From assembly GCA_017536285.1 (NCBI GenBank), contig JAFXHP010000070.1, positions 1 through 10,587 of the forward strand: DNA of 10,587 nucleotides, given 5' to 3'. This document shows positions 8,476 through 10,587 of this stretch, piece by piece. A program made the position numbers and the translations under genes. Under the pieces are notes generated by a model. The model did no database searches. It saw only the letters and a program-made list of their open reading frames with translations, and was not told the DNA's origin. Source of the stretch: Clostridia bacterium. GTDB taxonomy: Bacteria; Bacillota_A; Clostridia; UMGS1883; HGM11501. The first letter of the stretch is position 1, and each line of letters starts with the position of its first letter.

Positions 8476-8646
8476 GAAATAAATCCTTGCGGATTTGTGA
8501 AATGTGCTTCGCACGTGAAATACACCTTCGGTGTATGAAATATTCGCTAAGCGAATGTGGATTTATTTCATTTCACAGAAAACGAAGTTTTCTATTTCAC
8601 AATTTACGAAGTAAATTATTTCACATCAACGAAGTTGATATTTCAC
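8476..8646. repeat. Array of short hairpins with conserved separators and a central flip
   Basis: Seven small perfect hairpins lie in tandem: stems at 8481-8486/8491-8496, 8504-8507/8511-8514, 8521-8526/8530-8535, 8542-8547/8551-8556, 8577-8583/8587-8593, 8601-8607/8611-8617 and 8625-8630/8634-8639. Arm sequences differ each time, but loops are TTC in hairpins 2 and 3 and GAA in hairpins 5-7 (its reverse complement); the first loop is TTGC and the fourth TAA. Separators read GTGAAAT or ATGAAAT at 8497-8503, 8515-8521 and 8535-8541, then flip to ATTTCAC at 8570-8576, 8594-8600, 8618-8624 and 8640-8646. An 11-bp inverted pair (8476-8486 and 8559-8569) encloses the first half and competes with the first hairpin. 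It is not a CRISPR array, because the variable parts are palindromes and only 11-17 nt long. Function unknown. Confidence 0.9.
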
Positions 8647-9842
8647 TAAAACCCCTTACATCCATTATGTACGTGAAAGCCAAAGAAAAGCCACCCTTGC
8701 GGGTGGCTTTTCTTATTATTCGTTTTTAACTGAAAAAGATACCATGGACTCATTACACCGCTACCGGAATTGCTTACAGGAGTGATGGCGGCATAATATG
8801 TACCATCCGGGAGACTTAGCGTGTAATATGTCGACGATACAGCTAATGAATCAATTATCTTGGGATTTCCCTCAGTTGATTCCATAACGTCCAATAAATA
8901 GCTTTCGGCAAAAGGTGCTGCTTCCCAGGCAATGGTGGTTCCGGCATCCGTTGTTCCGATATTCCATATGCAAACACCTGATGTTGTTCCAAAAATAAAA
9001 GGTTTTGAAAGTTCGCTGGATAAATCCGCATCTTCGGAGGTTATGTAAGCATAGTAAGTTTCGCCTTCCGGAAGAAGGAAGGTTGCGGAAAGCGATTCCG
9101 TTCTTACCGGGGGTGCAGCGTCGTAAAATCCTTCTTTTGCATTTACTATGCGGCATACATAGCTTGTGGCACCTAAGGCTTTATTCCAGGAAACAGTAGT
9201 TTTTGTTCCGGAAGATTCGATTTTTACATCGGAAGGCGGTAATAATTCAGGTTCTCCGGCTATATATATGAACCCCAGGAAAGTATAGGCGGATGAAGCA
9301 CTTAAATTAGGATCGCTTGCACTTCTTGTTCTTGTTTTGAAATAAAAGGACTTCCAGCCGGATTCTGATGTTATTATGGTATCTCCGTCTACCGATTCAA
9401 CAACAGCAACGTGACCGGCACCGCCTCTCTTGCTCCAAACGGCGATGGCTCCCGGAGCGGGAATGTCTCCGTACGGATAAAAACCGTTACGGCGATTGTA
9501 GTCATACCATTCTCCGGCATTACCCGAGGAGAGGTTTGGGGCTGTTCCCAGTATTTCATACGCTCTGCCGTAAGCGTAGCAAGTGCAGTTTCCGATGTTC
9601 TTTTCAGTCATACCGAAGCCGGAGTTGTAAAATATATTCTTTGAAAAATAGTAGGGATTGTTTCTCTCTGGAGCAGATAATCTGGGAGTATAACTGCTTT
9701 CTTTATGCGATACATTAACGGGAGAAAAGCTCTCTTTTGTGTTATATAGAAAATAATCTTCACTGCCTGCTCTGTTTTTTACAAAGCATTTAAAGGTGTT
9801 TTCGTCGTGATATTCAAGACGTATGATATCTCCTCGTTGCAA
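8646..9842 (-). CDS. CHAP-domain cell-wall hydrolase with two fibronectin-like repeats, probably degraded
   Basis: Predicted peptidoglycan amidase or endopeptidase. In the 398-codon frame from TTG (9842): a region of unknown fold (1-80), a CHAP domain (about 84-195) with catalytic Cys in GNCTCYAYGRAYE (C86), His in AGHVAVVE (H144) and the following SESGW, then two related fibronectin type III-like repeats (about 201-285 and 289-372), both with a TTxxW core and a GxTYYAYI/GTYYAAI strand. The TTG has no ribosome-binding site. The frame stays open and protein-like for 42 more codons (to 9968, including NIYYTENGDLYHYDTES) but contains no ATG, GTG or TTG and no signal peptide, which a secreted hydrolase should have. 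At the 3' end the frame reads through terminator T3 into the hairpin block, adding about 25 unlikely residues. I consider it a 5'-truncated, probably 3'-frameshifted remnant. Confidence 0.72.
   Translation of the reverse strand: MQRGDIIRLEYHDENTFKCFVKNRAGSEDYFLYNTKESFSPVNVSHKESSYTPRLSAPERNNPYYFSKNIFYNSGFGMTEKNIGNCTCYAYGRAYEILGTAPNLSSGNAGEWYDYNRRNGFYPYGDIPAPGAIAVWSKRGGAGHVAVVESVDGDTIITSESGWKSFYFKTRTRSASDPNLSASSAYTFLGFIYIAGEPELLPPSDVKIESSGTKTTVSWNKALGATSYVCRIVNAKEGFYDAAPPVRTESLSATFLLPEGETYYAYITSEDADLSSELSKPFIFGTTSGVCIWNIGTTDAGTTIAWEAAPFAESYLLDVMESTEGNPKIIDSLAVSSTYYTLSLPDGTYYAAITPVSNSGSGVMSPWYLFQLKTNNKKSHPQGWLFFGFHVHNGCKGF
8679..8696 (+). repeat. Direct repeat of the post-tRNA sequence
   Basis: Eighteen bases starting GCCAAAGAAA are identical to 8291-8308, which spans the last four tRNA bases and the first arm of terminator T1. 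Together with the copy at the tRNA, it brackets the whole repeat block 8309-8678. The preceding bases GTGAAA (8673-8678) match the array separator. Confidence 0.85.
8683..8714. terminator. Bidirectional terminator T3
   Basis: AAGAAAAGCCACCC (8683-8696) pairs over 14 bp with GGGTGGCTTTTCTT (8701-8714), loop TTGC on the plus strand and GCAA on the minus strand. It can end plus-strand transcripts from the tRNA side and minus-strand transcripts from the CHAP gene. On the minus strand, 24 nt are identical to T1 on the plus strand. Confidence 0.85.
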
Positions 9843-9982
9843 AACTATGGATGAGATTCTGCTTTCAGTATCGTAATGATAAAGGTCTCCGTTTTCTGTA
9901 TAATAAATATTATGTCTCTGTCCTATATAAGTGTTGATGAAGAAAAAATATACATCATTTAATGTTAATTATTCATAAATAG

Positions 9983-10011
9983 ATGACAAATGAGCAAAAA
10001 CATGCTATAAT
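9983..10011 (+). promoter_or_regulatory. Promoter of the 110-aa cysteine-rich protein gene
   Basis: -35 ATGACA (9983-9988, five of six), a 17-bp spacer, and a perfect -10 TATAAT (10006-10011) with the TGn extension (TGC directly upstream). The predicted start near 10018 gives a leader of about 80 nt. This argues against the longer open frame that would begin at 9983, inside the -35 element. Confidence 0.8.
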
Positions 10012-10096
10012 ATCGTCAGTAATTGGAATTTTTTACTATTTTACAGTCTATTATAGAAAGAGTTACACAACTAAAAATTTGACGGAGGATATTGAT

Positions 10097-10429
10097 ATGC
10101 AAAAATGGTGCACTGAAGATTGGCAATTTGAATTAACAGCAATAGAGGGAAAAGCAGGGCATTGTAGGCTTGGATTAGAAAGAGGAGACAAATTTGTCTT
10201 TTCTTATGAATGTCCTGCTGGAATGTGTCCTAAAACAATGATAAAAGTATACACATGGTGTGAAGTTATCCGATGTGGTGGTGACTTTACATATAGAGGA
10301 GAAAAAGAAAAATATGAAATGAATATACCGTGTGCAGATGGATGTATACAATTTCATCTTAAAGCCACTCCTATTAACCGTGATAAAAACGGAAAACCTC
10401 TTCCCAATGGTCCCAGACCGAAAGATTGA
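10097..10429 (+). CDS. TIGR04076-like small cysteine-rich protein
   Basis: A soluble 110-aa protein of unknown function. It resembles the TIGR04076 family, whose members share a GHC, GDxF, CPxGxCP and GG order; here these are GHC (21-23), GDKF (30-33), CPAGMCP (39-45) and IRCGG (58-62). Eight cysteines (5, 23, 39, 44, 55, 60, 79, 83) suggest metal binding or redox chemistry, but this is inference. The open frame extends upstream to 9983, but the ATG at 10097 is preferred: GGAGG (10084-10088) lies 8 nt upstream, and the longer start would fall within the promoter. The last 15 residues are polar and Pro/Lys-rich. The gene is monocistronic, between its own promoter and terminator, on the opposite strand to the rest of the window, and its sequence is visibly more A-rich than the operon genes, so acquisition by transfer is possible. 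Confidence 0.8.
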   Translation: MQKWCTEDWQFELTAIEGKAGHCRLGLERGDKFVFSYECPAGMCPKTMIKVYTWCEVIRCGGDFTYRGEKEKYEMNIPCADGCIQFHLKATPINRDKNGKPLPNGPRPKD

Positions 10430-10479
10430 AAATGTTATTCATAAAACCAATTCCAATTTGTTGGACTAACTATCTGTAT

Positions 10480-10514
10480 AGGAGCAAGGCGTATTTCAAC
10501 CTTGCTCCTTTTTT
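10480..10514 (+). terminator. Terminator of the TIGR04076-like gene
   Basis: GGAGCAAGG (10481-10489) pairs perfectly with CCTTGCTCC (10500-10508) over 9 bp with a 10-nt loop, followed by six T. It lies 50 bp after the stop codon. The remaining bases to 10587 are AT-rich and I see no gene or clear motif in them. Confidence 0.92.
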
Positions 10515-10587
10515 AATTTCATAGTGCATTCATAAAAAATGAATATAAAAGTTTTTATGCATACCAATACTTATCTCATACAGAGAC

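Noticed and set aside
8476..8646. CRISPR array
   Set aside because: Repeats are only 7 nt, the spaced units are 11-17 nt palindromes, orientation flips in the middle, and no cas genes are present.
8657..8671. Eighth array hairpin (TACAT/ATGTA)
   Set aside because: The 5-bp stem lacks the TTC/GAA loop and the spacing does not match. It may be a degenerate unit, but I cannot support it.
8322..8729. 135-codon plus-strand frame through the repeat block
   Set aside because: It reads through the copied tRNA end, hairpins and terminators. It has no ribosome-binding site and no protein-like domain, so its openness follows from the repeat composition.
9983..10096. Longer N-terminus (38 more codons) for the TIGR04076-like protein
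   Set aside because: It would start inside the -35 box and span the -10, and the internal ATG at 10097 has a strong GGAGG site.

Overview
The window looks like a piece of a Gram-positive, low-to-moderate GC genome of the class Clostridia, probably a gut Oscillospirales-type lineage. This rests on RNase Y, UppP, an FtsK/SpoIIIE translocase with a long linker, a clostridial-style small four-cysteine protein, strong GGAGG ribosome-binding sites and TTGACA/TATAAT promoters. The taxon is inferred from gene style, not from a marker gene.

Positions 1-8150 are ordinary housekeeping sequence on the minus strand. Reading in the direction of transcription, an extended -10 promoter near 8122-8150 drives a compact run: a 73-aa four-cysteine protein, uppP (undecaprenyl-diphosphatase), ftsK (DNA translocase, TTG start), a YgiQ-family radical SAM protein, and folD. 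Gaps are 10-30 bp, ribosome-binding sites sit on the preceding stop codons, and ygiQ and folD overlap by 122 bp out of frame. The run ends at a strong hairpin terminator (1658-1684). The RNase Y gene (rny) follows with its own consensus promoter and leaves the window at its 3' end. Together these genes cover lipid-carrier recycling for the wall, chromosome clearance at division, one-carbon metabolism and mRNA decay.

Positions 8180-8720 are the unusual part. A tRNA-Arg(CCU) gene with its own promoter and encoded CCA is followed by about 400 bp of layered non-coding repeats: a terminator, an inverted copy of the T-loop core, two hairpins, a second exact 20-bp copy of the tRNA 3' end, another terminator-like hairpin, then an array of small hairpins. 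In the array the hairpin arms differ but the 3-nt loops and the 7-nt separators (GTGAAAT) are conserved, and the orientation flips in the middle so that separators read ATTTCAC. A terminator that repeats the post-tRNA sequence closes the block. This resembles a tRNA-linked recombination site or the remnant of a non-coding element.

Positions 8646-9968 hold a minus-strand CHAP-domain cell-wall hydrolase with two fibronectin-like repeats. It lacks a credible start and signal peptide, and its 3' end appears frameshifted into the terminator and hairpin block, so it is probably a decaying gene. Positions 9983-10514 hold a self-contained plus-strand unit: promoter, a 110-aa cysteine-rich protein resembling the TIGR04076 family, and a terminator. 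I saw nothing identifiable in the last 73 bases.
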